Part shown: positions 1-9,107 of the stretch, one piece after another
Numbering within the stretch: the first letter of the stretch is position 1
How the letters are laid out: each line of letters opens with the position of its first letter
Source: Colletes latitarsis
Taxonomy: Eukaryota; Arthropoda; Insecta; Hymenoptera; Colletidae
Direction of reading: 5' to 3'
Length of the DNA stretch: 64,000 nt
Assembly: GCF_051014445.1 (NCBI RefSeq)
Contig: NW_027488370.1
Coordinates: 3,348,001-3,412,000 of the forward strand
Translations under genes and position numbers: made by a program
Notes under the pieces: generated by a model
Told to the model about the DNA's origin: nothing
The model's database searches: none
The model's input: the letters and a program-made list of their open reading frames with translations, nothing else

Positions 1-3000
1 TCAGGCTCAGACTTTCGCGTTTTTCACATACTTGTTGAACAGATCCCTGGCTTTTTCTGGTTTCGATCACGTTGTAAAGTGTTGCCACACTGAAACGGTC
101 AATTATACCTGGTTTTGATGAATATTTTAGGGGATAACGCAAGTTATGTCTGGGATAGGTCTGGGATTTGCCCTCATCAGCCTCATACTTTCACGTTTTT
201 CTCATACTTGTTGAACTGATCCTCGGTTTTTTCTGGTTTGGATCACGTAGTAATGAGGTACCACCCTGAAACAGTCATTTAAACCTGGTTTCCATGAATA
301 TTTTAGATGACAACGCAAGTTAGGTCTGGGATAGGTCCGGGATTTGCCCTCATCAGGGTAATACTTTCGCGTTTTTCACATACTTGTTGAACAGATCCTG
401 GGCTTTTTCTGGTTTGGATCACGTAGCAATGTGGTGCCACACGGAAACATCCAATTAAACCTGGTCCTGATAAGTATTTTTGAGGATAACGCACGTTAGG
501 TCTGGGTTAGGTCTAGGATTTGCCATCATCAGGCTCATACTTTCGCATACTTCTCATTCTTGTTGGCCAGATCCTGGGCTTCCACTGGTTTGGATCACGT
601 AGTAATGTGATGCCACACTGAAACAGTCAATTAATCCTGGTCTTGATAAATATTTTAGAGGATAACGCAAGTTATGTCTGGGTTAGTTCTGGGATTTGCC
701 CTCATCAGGCTCAGACTTTCGCGTTTTTCACACACTTGTTCAACAGATCCTGGGTGTTTCTGGTTTGGATCACGTAGTAATGTGGTACCACACAGAAGCA
801 GTCGATTAAACCTGGTTTCGATCAATATTTTAGAGAATAATTCATGTTAGGTCTGGGTTAGGTCTGGGATTTGCTCTCATGAGGCTCGTACTTTCGCATA
901 TTTCTCATACTTGATGGCCAGATTCTGGGCTTTTTCTGGTTTGGACCACGTAGCAACGTGGTACCACAATGAAACAGTCGATTAAACCTGGTTTCGATCA
1001 ACATTTTTGAGGATAACGCAAGTTATGTCTGGGTTAGTTCTGGGATGTGCCATCATCAGGCTCATACTTTCGTATACTTCTCATTCTCGTTGGCCAGATC
1101 CTTTTCTTCCACTGGTTTGGATCACGTAGTAATGTGATGCCACACTGAAACAGTCAATTAATCCTGGTCTTGATAAATATTTTAGAGGATAACGCAAGTT
1201 ATGTTTGGGTAAGTTCTGGGATTTGCCCTCATCAGGCTCAGACTTTCGCGTTTTTCACACACTTGTTGAACAGATCCTGGGTCTTTTCTGGTTCGGATCA
1301 CGTAGTAATATGGTACCACACTGAAACAGTCGATTAAACCTGGTTTCGATCAGTATTTTAGAGAATAATTCATGTTAGGTCTGGGTTAGGTCTGGGATTT
1401 GCTCTCATGAGGCTCGTACTTTCGCATATTTCTCATTCTTGTTGGCCAGATCCTGGGCTTCCACTGGTTTGGATCACGTAGTAATGTGATGCCACACTGA
1501 AACAGTGAATTAATCCTGGTCTTGATAAATATTCTAGAGGACACCACATGTTAGGTCTGGGTTAGGTCTAGGATTTGCCCTCATCAGGCTCATTCTTTCG
1601 CGTTTTTCACATACTTGTTGAACAGATCCTGGATTTTTTCTGGTTCGGATCACGTAATAATGTGCTACCACACTGAAACAGTCGATTAAACCTGGTTTCG
1701 ATCAATATTTTTGAGGATAACGCATGTTAGGTCTGGGTTAGGTCTAGGATTTGCCATCATCAGGCTCATACTTTCGCATACTTCTCATTCTTGTTGGCCA
1801 GATCCTGGGCTTCCACTGGTTTGGATCACGTAGTAAAGTGGTACCACACTGAAACAGACGATTAAACCTGGTTTCGGTCTATACTTTTGAGGATAACGCA
1901 TGTTAGGTCTAGGTTAGGTCTGGGAGTTGCTCTCGTCAGGCTCATACTTACGCATTTTTCACATACTTGTTGAACAGATCCCTGGCTTCTTCTGGTTTCG
2001 ATCACGTTGTAAAGTGTTACCACACTGAAACGGTTAATTAAACCTGGTTTTGATGAATATTTTACGGGATAACGCAAGTTATGTCTGGAATAGGTCTGGG
2101 ATTTGCCCTCATCAGGCTCATACTTTCGCATTCTTCACATACTTGTTGAACAGATCCTGGGTTTTTTCTAGTTTGGATAACGTAGTAATGTGGTACCACA
2201 CTGAAAGAGTCGATTATGCCTGGTTTCGATCAATATTTTTGAGGATAACGCATGTTAGGTCTAGGTTAGGTCTGGGATTTGCTCTCGCCAGGCTCATACT
2301 TACGCATTTTTCACATACTTGTTGAACTGATCCTCGGTTTTTTCTGGTTTGGATCACGTAGTAATGTGGTACCACACTGAAACAGTCCATTGAACCTGGT
2401 TTCGATCAATATTTTAGACGATAACACATGTTAGGTCCAGGTTAGGCCTGGGATTTGCCCTTATCAGGCTCAGACTTTCGCGTTTTTCACATACTTGTTG
2501 AACAGATCCTGGGTTTTTTCTGGTTCGGATCACGTAGTAATGTGGTACCACTCTGAAACATTCAATTAAAACTGGTCTTGATAAATATTTTAGAGGATAA
2601 CGCATGTTAGGTCTGGGTTAGGTCTAGGATTTGCCATCATCAGGCTCATACTTTCGCATACTTCTCATTCTTGTTGGCCAGATCCTGGGCTTCCACTGGT
2701 TTGGATCACGTAGTAATGTGATGCCACACTGAAACGGTCAATTAAACCTGGTTTTGATGAATATTTTAGGGGATAACTCAAGTTATGATTGGGATAGGTC
2801 TGGGATTTGCCCTCATCAGGCTCATACTTTCGCGTTTTTCACATACTTGTTGAACTGATCCTCGGTTTTTTCTGGTTTGGATCACGTAGTAATGTGGTAC
2901 CACACTGAAACATTCAATTAAACCCGGTCTTGATAAATATTTTAGAGGATAACGCATGTTAGGTCTAGGTTAGGTCTAGGATTTGCCATCATCAGGCTCA

Positions 3001-3146
3001 TACTTTCGCATACTTCTCATTCTTGTTGGCCAGATCCTGGGCTTCCACTGGTTTGGATCACGTAGTGTTGTGATGCCACACTGAAACAGTCAATTAATCC
3101 TTGTCTTGATAAATATTTTAGAGGATAACGCAAGTTATGTCTGGGT
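1..3146 (+). repeat. 176-bp satellite array, left segment
   Basis: About 18 head-to-tail monomers of ~176 bp. Landmarks recur in order: TTAGGTCTGGG-like motif, ATTTGCCCTCATCAGGCTC, a CTTTCGCRTWTTTC-like block, a T-rich CTGGGTTTTTTCTGG block, GGATCACGTAGTAATG, TGTGGTACCACA, GAAACAGTC, AAACCTGGTTTCGATC and ATATTTTAGAGGATAACGC. Many monomers here carry a CTTCCACTGG segment with a GTGATGCCACAC variant of the palindrome. That subtype is shared with 9134 to ~18.8 kb and seems absent further right. The only open frames are short, recurrent minus-strand ones that repeat with the monomer, so no gene is called. The segment ends at the 5' target-site duplication of the retrotransposon. Confidence 0.95.
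3134..3146 (+). repeat. 5' target-site duplication of full-length element
   Basis: The 13 bases GTTATGTCTGGGT here are repeated exactly at 9134-9146, just after the poly(A) tail. The preceding AA is also shared, but it cannot be told from tail adenines, so the duplication is 13-15 bp. The repeated bases lie in the first telomere-like unit of the satellite monomer, in the variant TTATGTCTGGG. An uninterrupted paralogous copy at 12653-12665 confirms the boundary. Confidence 0.93.
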
Positions 3147-3531
3147 TCCCTCAGGGGCTGCCAGCCTTTCAGCTGCAGTACGGGCTTAACGAACCCGGGT
3201 TACCCGAGTCATACACACACCGTAAGCCTCCTGTTGGTCGTCACAACGACCCACTCACAATTCCCTATTGGTTTTGTGAATGGTACGTGACGGCAGGAGG
3301 AACGGGGGTCTTGGCTTAACCGCCTGGGCCATGAGTATGGCGACTCTATAAAATCGCCCTCCAATCCTAAGCTATGGTGCGCGGCGATGGGATGCATGGT
3401 TGGGGGAGAAGGCCCAATCCCAAGCGACCACCTCCGGGGAACCTGCCGAACCCCCGGAGTATATAGGCTTACCCGGGTAAGGCGGCTCTGCCCGGGCGGA
3501 CCTTTTCTTCCGACCTGCTCGTGGGAATATT
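3147..3531 (+). promoter_or_regulatory. Retrotransposon 5' UTR, likely internal promoter
   Basis: This 385-bp non-coding leader runs from the 5' end of the element (TCCCTCAGGGGCTGCC) to the ORF1 ATG. It is rich in dyads: a perfect 10-bp palindrome AACCCGGGTT (3192-3201), a 6-bp stem GGTCGT/ACGACC with a 4-base loop (3236-3251), an 8-bp stem CTCCGGGG/CCCCGGAG (3432-3459), and a perfect 14-bp palindrome CTTACCCGGGTAAG (3468-3481). Non-LTR elements normally carry their promoter inside the transcribed 5' UTR. A TATAAAA string lies near 3347, but I cannot show that it is used. The first base (T, 3147) could be an untemplated addition. Confidence 0.7.
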
Positions 3532-5409
3532 ATGGAGTTCAATATTAAAACGGGGATGGGACGGGGTAAGTCAGAGGGGGAGGACGAAGGCGGTGTTGGG
3601 ACTGGAGTGACGGCGCTCGCGCCGCCTCCAGCGCCTGGCCCGGCTTCGTGGAAGGTGGAGGAGGACGACGAGACTGCGTCAGTCTCGTCCTTCTCCTCCA
3701 CCAGGAGCCTCATAGGCTCAAAGAGGAAGAGGGCGGGGCAGGCCGTCGTCGAGGTGGGCGGGGCGATGAGCCCGTCGGTGAGGCTGAGTTGCCTCAGGGA
3801 CGAGGTGACCGAGGAGATATCGGAGAGGATCTCCTCGTCCCTGAGGCGGGTGGAGAAAGTCGCCGCTGCCTGCGCCTTTAAGGGGCAGAAAAGCGGTGGC
3901 GCGGAGGCCCTGAAGGCCGCGGCGGAGGAAATGAGGGAGGCGGCGCGGGAGCTCAGAGGGCGGAACGCCCGTCTGCAGCTCCTGTTGGAGGAGGAGCGAC
4001 AGGGGAGGAGGAGGGCAGAGGCGCTGTGGAACAGCGCGGCCCTCCCTCCCATCCTCCCTCCTCCTCCACCGCCGCGTCCCTCGGCGGAGGTAAATAAGCG
4101 GAGTGCGGCGGCAGTGGTGCGGGGCACCGCGGGCCCCTCCACCCGCACTCCGCCCGTGAAGAAGTCCCCGTCCTCCTCAGAAGACGATCTTCTGAGGAGG
4201 ATTGGGGACATGATTGATGGCAAGCTGGCCGCCTTCCGGGAGGAGCTCCTCGCCGGAAGAGCGGTCAGCAGGAAGGCGGTGCCTCCCCGACCTGTTCCGG
4301 TACAGTCGGGGAAGGCAAAGAAGGGCGGAGTGAAGGCTCCGCCCAGCGTTGCGGCACCAGGGCCCCGGGTCGCGACCCCCAAGGGGGGTGGTGTACCCGT
4401 GGTCGCGGTGGTCGCGTCCTCCACAGTACCCTCCCAAGGGGGGGTGGCGTGGAGTGAGGTGGTGGGGCGGAAGGCGAAGCGGGCGGCGAGGAAGGCCTCG
4501 CAACCGCAGCCTCCGCCTCCGCCGCCGGCGGCCAAGGTAAAGGCCGCGAAGGTCGGGAAGGCACGACCAGGTCGTCCCCCAAAAACGGCAGCGGTGACGC
4601 TGACCGTTGCGCAGGGGGGCGACCTGACCCTCGCGGAGGCGATGCGGCTCGCCAGGGAGAATATCTCCCTGGAAGAGCTGGGCATCGCCTCCGTGAGGGC
4701 GAAGAGGGCCGTGACCGGGGGTCTCTTGCTGGAGATCCCCGGTGCAGAAGGCGGCGCGAAGGCGGATCGTCTCGCCCAGAGGCTCCGGGAGCAGCTGGGC
4801 GAGCGAGGTGTCCGGGTCGCCCGGCCCACGAAGCGCACGGAGATGCGCGTTTGTGGGCTGGACGACTCGGTCAGCGCACAGGATGTGTCCCGTGCCCTTG
4901 CGAGGGCGGGGGACTGTCCTGTGGAGGACCTGCGGATCGGAGAGATCCGCAGGTCGCCCTCCGGCCTCGGGTCGGTGTGGGCCCGGTGCCCCCTCTCCGC
5001 CGCCCGTAAGGTGGCGGAATCCGGGAGGGTGTTGGTGGGGTGGGTTTCGGCGCGAGTGGAAATCCTCGCGCCGCGCCCGCTCCAGTGTCACCGCTGCCTC
5101 GAATTGGGGCACGTGAGGCAGTGGTGCACCTCGCCGGTGGACCGCAGCGGTCAGTGTTACCGCTGCGGTGCCAAAGAGCACCGTGCGAGCCAGTGCTCGG
5201 CGGCCCCCCACTGCCCGCTGTGTGCGGACATGGGGAGGCCAGCCGATCACAGGGTGGGGAGCAAGAAGTGCTCCCCCCCCTCCCGGAAGGAGAGGAAGAG
5301 GCGGGCTGCACCGGCTCCGGTGCCGAGGGCGGTGGCATCGTCCTCCATGGAGGTGGACGGTGCTACGGGGACGGACGGCCGGGAGGAGGCTGGCGCGGCC
5401 ATTAATTAA
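3532..5409 (+). CDS. ORF1 gag-like nucleic-acid-binding protein
   Basis: The 625-aa product is probably the RNA-binding protein that packages element RNA into ribonucleoprotein and directs it to the nucleus or target chromatin, as for other R1-clade ORF1 proteins. The N-terminal third is charged, with a helical, Glu/Arg-rich likely coiled-coil stretch (about 85-165). Proline-rich and basic low-complexity tracts follow (about 172-184 and 310-350). An alpha/beta, RRM-like segment characteristic of this clade starts at MRVCGLDDSV (438). Three zinc knuckles then lie at C519-C522-H527-C532, C542-C545-H550-C555 (both CX2CX4HX4C) and C561-C564-H573-C580 (CX2CX8HX6C). The start is the first ATG of the frame after the structured leader. 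The stop TAA (5407-5409) shares its last A with the ORF2 ATG. No frameshift or internal stop is present. Confidence 0.9.
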   Translation: MEFNIKTGMGRGKSEGEDEGGVGTGVTALAPPPAPGPASWKVEEDDETASVSSFSSTRSLIGSKRKRAGQAVVEVGGAMSPSVRLSCLRDEVTEEISERISSSLRRVEKVAAACAFKGQKSGGAEALKAAAEEMREAARELRGRNARLQLLLEEERQGRRRAEALWNSAALPPILPPPPPPRPSAEVNKRSAAAVVRGTAGPSTRTPPVKKSPSSSEDDLLRRIGDMIDGKLAAFREELLAGRAVSRKAVPPRPVPVQSGKAKKGGVKAPPSVAAPGPRVATPKGGGVPVVAVVASSTVPSQGGVAWSEVVGRKAKRAARKASQPQPPPPPPAAKVKAAKVGKARPGRPPKTAAVTLTVAQGGDLTLAEAMRLARENISLEELGIASVRAKRAVTGGLLLEIPGAEGGAKADRLAQRLREQLGERGVRVARPTKRTEMRVCGLDDSVSAQDVSRALARAGDCPVEDLRIGEIRRSPSGLGSVWARCPLSAARKVAESGRVLVGWVSARVEILAPRPLQCHRCLELGHVRQWCTSPVDRSGQCYRCGAKEHRASQCSAAPHCPLCADMGRPADHRVGSKKCSPPSRKERKRRAAPAPVPRAVASSSMEVDGATGTDGREEAGAAIN

Positions 5410-5411
5410 TG
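5407..5411 (+). promoter_or_regulatory. TAATG stop-start overlap of ORF1 and ORF2
   Basis: The ORF1 stop TAA (5407-5409) and the ORF2 start ATG (5409-5411) overlap by one base, within ATTAATTAATG. The same UAAUG arrangement in the Bombyx telomeric element SART1 is known to allow ORF2 translation by termination-reinitiation. The sequence here shows the arrangement directly. Its use for ORF2 expression is inferred by analogy. Confidence 0.85.
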
Positions 5412-8400
5412 CCGCCCCGCCTCCTCCTCCAGGCCAACCTCAACCACTGCCGCGCGGCACAGGACTTGATGTCCCAAGTCCTCGCGGAGTGGGGGGTTGG
5501 CCTGGCGGTCGCCGCCGAGCCGTACCGCGTCCCTGATCACCCTCATTGGGTGGGCGACGCGGACGGCTTGGTGGCGACGGTATGGGGAGGGGGCGACGGG
5601 TCCCCACCGTTCTCCTTGTTGGAGCGCGGTCGGGGATTCGTCGCCGTGGACTGGGGGGGAGTCGCTGTGGTGGGGTGCTACATTTCGCCCCGTAGCGGTC
5701 ACGCTGCGTTCGAGCTGTACCTGGCCGAGGTCGCGGCATGCGTGCAGCGCTACGCGGCCCGGCCGGTGCTGGTCCTGGGGGATTTTAATGCCAAGTCGGT
5801 GGCTTGGGGATCCCCCAGGACCTCCGTTCGCGGCGGGATCCTGGGCGATTGGGCGGCGGGGCTCGACCTCCGGGTATTGAACCGGGGGTCGGAGCACACA
5901 TGCGTGCGGCGATATGGGGGGTCCATCGTGGATGTTGGATTCGCGACCCCCAACGCCGTGCGCATGGTGTCGGGTTGGCACGTGGTCGCGGGGGCAGAGA
6001 CACTCTCCGATCACCGGTACATCCGGATGGAGGTCTCTGCCGCCGCGAGTGCATCCCGACACGGCCGCCTGCGTGGCGCCCCACCACGCCGCTGGGCGCT
6101 TCGGCGCCTGGACAAGGACGCCCTGATGGCAGCTGCCCTCGCTGCAACTTGGCCGCAGGGAGCGGCCGAGTTGCCGAGCATAGAGGAGGAGGTCGCCCGG
6201 CTCGGAGCATTGGTCGCGGGTATTTGCGACGCGGCGATGCCTCGGGTCGGGCGGGCTTCTCCTCGCCGGGCGGTGTACTGGTGGTCGGACGCGATCGCGG
6301 AGTTGCGAGTCGCGACTGTCCGCGCCCGACGCCAGTACACCCGCGCGCGCCGTCGTCAACGTACAGGCGACGGCGTGGCGCGAGCGAGGGCAGCTGATGA
6401 CCTGTATGGAGCATACCGCGTGGCGCGGGTTGCTCTGCAGGTCGCCATCAAACGGGCCAAGACCCAGGCATGGAAGGAGCTCCTCCAGACCCTTGATGAT
6501 GATCCATGGGGGCGCCCATATAAGGTGGTGCTGAATAAGCTCCGCCCGTGGGCGCCCCCCGTCACCGAGGGTCTTGACCCCTGGCTGCTGGAGGACGTGG
6601 TCAATACACTCTTCCCAATTGGGGAGAGGGGACCGCGTCCTCCGGCGGCGGCGGCTGTCCCAGTGGAGTGGACGGCCGAGCTGGGGGTCACGCAGGAGGA
6701 GCTGGCAGCGGCCATCAGACGGCTCGGGGTTCGTAACACGGCCCCGGGTCCGGATGGTGTGCCCGGCCGGGTTTGGGTCTTGACCCAGGGCGTCCTTGGG
6801 GCCGACCTCAGGCGGTTGTTCGACCGCTGCCTGAGGGACGGGCGATTCCCCCCCAGTTGGAAGGTGGCGAGGATGGTCCTCCTCCGGAAGGAGGGTCGGC
6901 CCGCGGAGTCTCCCTCCGCATACCGGCCCATTTGTCTCCTCGACGAGGTGGGCAAGCTCTTCGAGCGGGTGATTGCTGCCCGCCTCGTCGAGCACCTGTC
7001 GCGGGGTGATCCCGGTCTGGCCGACTGCCAGTTCGGTTTCCGGGGGGGCCGATCGACTATCGACGCGATAGGTCGTGTGAGGGCCCTCTCGGGGGCGGCC
7101 GTCTCCCGGGGAGGGGTGGCATTGGCAATATCCTTGGATATTGCCAATGCCTTTAACACCCTCCCCTGGGAAGAGATAAGGAGGGGACTCGAATATCATC
7201 GAGTCCCCCCTTGTCTCAGGGCGGTCGTCGGGGATTATCTCCGCGGCAGGTGGATCGAGTATCCGGGCCGGGATGGTGATATGCGGAGAGAGGTGTACTG
7301 CGGTGTTCCGCAGGGGTCGGTCCTCGGGCCACTCCTGTGGAACATCGCGTACGACTCGGTGTTGCGGGCCGGCCTCCCCGACGGCGTCAGCACGGTGTGT
7401 TATGCGGATGACACACTGGTGCTGGCCGTCGGGGCGCACTGGGGGACGGCCATGCGTCGCGCGGAGGAGGGGTCGCAACGCGTCGTCGACCGGATCAGGG
7501 GGATGGGGATGACGGTGGCGGTCCATAAGACCGAGGTGATTGCGTTTCATTCACCTCGGCAGGATCCGCCACCCCCTCTGATCCGGGTGGGTGGGGCTGA
7601 CATCGAGGTGAAGCCCCAGATCAGGTATCTGGGGCTGATCCTCGATAGCCACTGGCGTTTCGAGAAGCATTTCCGCTGCCTGGTCCCCCGGTTGGAAAGG
7701 ATGGTTGCGGCTCTGGGCCGGATCCTGCCCAACCTGGGGGGCCCGGCGGGCCGAGTTCGTCGCCTCTATGTGGCAATGGTCCAGTCGGTGGCCCTATACG
7801 GGGCCCCCGTCTGGGCGGACGACCTGGCTGCCTCCCGGCGCAGCATGACTATGCTGCGTCGGGTGCAGAGGCGCATGGCGCTCAGGGTCGTCCGCGGGTA
7901 TCGGACCATGTCACATGAGGCGGCGACGGTTCTAGCGGGGATGCCGCCCATGGACCTGCTCGCGCGGTCGCACGCGGTGATGTACCGGCACCGCGTCGAC
8001 CGTCGCGCGGGGGTGGGGGCGGTCCCGGGCGGGCAGGAACCTGCTTGGGGCGATTTGAAGCGCCAGGCCCGGCAGTCCGTGTTGCTCGCGTGGCAGGAGC
8101 GGCTGTCTCTGCCAACCGCGGGGCACCGGACTGTCGGGGCTGTTCGGCCACTCCTGAAGGAGTGGCTGGACAGAGGCCATGGCAGCCTCACCTACCGGCT
8201 GGCACAGGTATTTTCCGGGCATGGCAGCTTCGGAAGATACCTGTGCCGGATAGGGAAGGAGCCGACGGCGCGTTGCTGCCACTGCGACGCTGAGCAGGAC
8301 ACGGCGGATCATACCCTGGAGGTATGCCCCGCGTGGGAGGGGGAGCGCCGTGTCCTGGTCGGCGTCGTCGGGCGGGATGTCTCGCTGCCGGGCGTGGTGC

Positions 8401-8591
8401 GCGCCATGCTCGGCAGCGAAGAGAAGTGGAGGGCCGTGGCCTCCTTCTGCGAGAACGTAATGTTGCAGAAGGAGGCCGCGGGGAGGGAGCGCGAACTTCA
8501 GCGGCGCGCTGAAGCTCGCGCTCGTGCGGTGGCCCGAGGTCGTCGCCCGGTCGCGAGGCGTCGCGGGCGGCCGCCTCGGCGTGGCGGATGA
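5409..8591 (+). CDS. ORF2 endonuclease/reverse transcriptase
   Basis: The 1,060-aa polyprotein carries the enzymes for target-primed reverse transcription. Residues ~1-230 form an AP-like (EEP family) endonuclease: QANLNHC near the N-terminus, GDFNAK with D125 and N127, WGSP, and the catalytic SDH at 200-202. This domain presumably nicks the satellite/telomere-like target. The reverse transcriptase starts around RNTAPGPDGVPG (442). It continues through SAYRPICLLDEVGKLFE, FGFRGGRSTIDAI, motif A DIANAF (D577), GVPQGSVLGPLLWN (from 632), the catalytic YADD (665-668) and YLGL (740-743). A C-terminal CX2CX8HX4C motif (C956, C959, H968, C973) matches the CCHC motif after RT in R1-clade elements. 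The tail is Arg-rich. All key catalytic residues are present and the frame is open. I see no separate RNase H domain. The closest named relatives cannot be fixed without a database search. Confidence 0.93.
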   Translation: MPPRLLLQANLNHCRAAQDLMSQVLAEWGVGLAVAAEPYRVPDHPHWVGDADGLVATVWGGGDGSPPFSLLERGRGFVAVDWGGVAVVGCYISPRSGHAAFELYLAEVAACVQRYAARPVLVLGDFNAKSVAWGSPRTSVRGGILGDWAAGLDLRVLNRGSEHTCVRRYGGSIVDVGFATPNAVRMVSGWHVVAGAETLSDHRYIRMEVSAAASASRHGRLRGAPPRRWALRRLDKDALMAAALAATWPQGAAELPSIEEEVARLGALVAGICDAAMPRVGRASPRRAVYWWSDAIAELRVATVRARRQYTRARRRQRTGDGVARARAADDLYGAYRVARVALQVAIKRAKTQAWKELLQTLDDDPWGRPYKVVLNKLRPWAPPVTEGLDPWLLEDVVNTLFPIGERGPRPPAAAAVPVEWTAELGVTQEELAAAIRRLGVRNTAPGPDGVPGRVWVLTQGVLGADLRRLFDRCLRDGRFPPSWKVARMVLLRKEGRPAESPSAYRPICLLDEVGKLFERVIAARLVEHLSRGDPGLADCQFGFRGGRSTIDAIGRVRALSGAAVSRGGVALAISLDIANAFNTLPWEEIRRGLEYHRVPPCLRAVVGDYLRGRWIEYPGRDGDMRREVYCGVPQGSVLGPLLWNIAYDSVLRAGLPDGVSTVCYADDTLVLAVGAHWGTAMRRAEEGSQRVVDRIRGMGMTVAVHKTEVIAFHSPRQDPPPPLIRVGGADIEVKPQIRYLGLILDSHWRFEKHFRCLVPRLERMVAALGRILPNLGGPAGRVRRLYVAMVQSVALYGAPVWADDLAASRRSMTMLRRVQRRMALRVVRGYRTMSHEAATVLAGMPPMDLLARSHAVMYRHRVDRRAGVGAVPGGQEPAWGDLKRQARQSVLLAWQERLSLPTAGHRTVGAVRPLLKEWLDRGHGSLTYRLAQVFSGHGSFGRYLCRIGKEPTARCCHCDAEQDTADHTLEVCPAWEGERRVLVGVVGRDVSLPGVVRAMLGSEEKWRAVASFCENVMLQKEAAGRERELQRRAEARARAVARGRRPVARRRGRPPRRGG

Positions 8592-8599
8592 CCTAGGCT

Positions 8600-8630
8600 G
8601 GGAGGAGGGTCCTGAGGGGACCCTCCTCCC
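8600..8630 (+). other. 13-bp perfect hairpin after ORF2
   Basis: GGGAGGAGGGTCC (8600-8612) pairs exactly with GGACCCTCCTCCC (8618-8630) around the loop TGAGG. It starts nine bases after the ORF2 stop codon. It is absent from the truncated copies, so it was not needed for the insertion that produced them. Confidence 0.8.
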
Positions 8631-8919
8631 GCCAGGCGGCGCCGGGTCTGACCGGTTGGGGGTAGGAGTGCCTCCCCCTACCGGTCCGACGCAAGGGGAG
8701 GCACCCTCGGCGGTCTGGTGCGGCCATGAACGCCCGGCCGCCGAGGGGTGGAAACGGGGTCGCGGGCGGTTGCGAGTTGGGGCTCGCAGCCGCCACTAAA
8801 CGCGGCCCCGGGACGGATAGCGGCGGGATGGAGTGGCCCCGTCCCGCCGCTATGAGGCAGTGTGTCTACGGGGGGGACCGATTGTCCCCCCGGGGGATGG
8901 GCGCGAAAGCGCGGGCACG

Positions 8920-8965
8920 GGGAGGATACCGGAAGAATGCTTCGAGCGATTCCCGGTATCCTCCC
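8920..8965 (+). other. 13-bp hairpin with structured loop in 3' UTR
   Basis: GGGAGGATACCGG (8920-8932) pairs with CCGGTATCCTCCC (8953-8965). The 20-base loop holds a smaller potential stem, GAATGCT with AGC-G-ATTC. The whole structure is retained in both truncated copies (about 59352-59397 and 62254-62299), consistent with a role in RNA recognition or simply with its 3' position. Confidence 0.8.
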
Positions 8966-9107
8966 AAAGCGTGCCGAAGGGTCACCGTGGGGTTTTTAGT
9001 GGGTAGGTCCCGCGCCTGTCGTTGTACGGGCGCGGGGAATCCCACACACCCCTCCCACCTCTCCCCAAGGAGGTGGGAGGGAGTCTTTCGAAGATTTTCC
9101 CCACGAC

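Larger units (their letters stand above)
8592..9107 (+). promoter_or_regulatory. Retrotransposon 3' UTR with stacked RNA hairpins
   Basis: This 516-bp GC-rich non-coding region can fold into a series of stems. They are a 13-bp perfect stem with a 5-base loop (8600-8630, starting at the end of ORF2), an imperfect stem from GACCGG (8650-8687), GCGC-GAAA-GCGC with a GNRA-type tetraloop (8901-8912), a 13-bp stem (8920-8965), an 8-bp stem CCCGCGCC/GGCGCGGG (9009-9036), and an 11-bp stem (9050-9081). In R1-clade elements the 3' UTR is commonly the part recognised by the reverse transcriptase at the start of target-primed reverse transcription. The last ~219 bases are what the truncated copies retain. 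Confidence 0.8.

Noticed and set aside
303..2605. Short minus-strand open frames of 60-91 aa, recurring across the whole window with MRYPLKYLSRPGL-like products
   Set aside because: They repeat with the 176-bp monomer, shift frame at each monomer and vary with satellite mutations. They have no start context, domain or length constancy. They are by-products of the satellite sequence.
3347..3353. TATA box of the element (TATAAAA)
   Set aside because: It lies ~200 bp inside the element. Transcription from there would lose the 5' end, and R1-clade elements usually have TATA-less internal promoters.
3372..4838. 488-aa minus-strand open frame opposite ORF1
   Set aside because: It is a low-complexity Ser/Arg/Ala/Pro product antisense to a GC-rich gene, with no recognisable domain.
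5406..7550. 714-aa minus-strand open frame opposite ORF2
   Set aside because: It mirrors the endonuclease and reverse-transcriptase coding strand, has no domain, and results from high GC at codon third positions.
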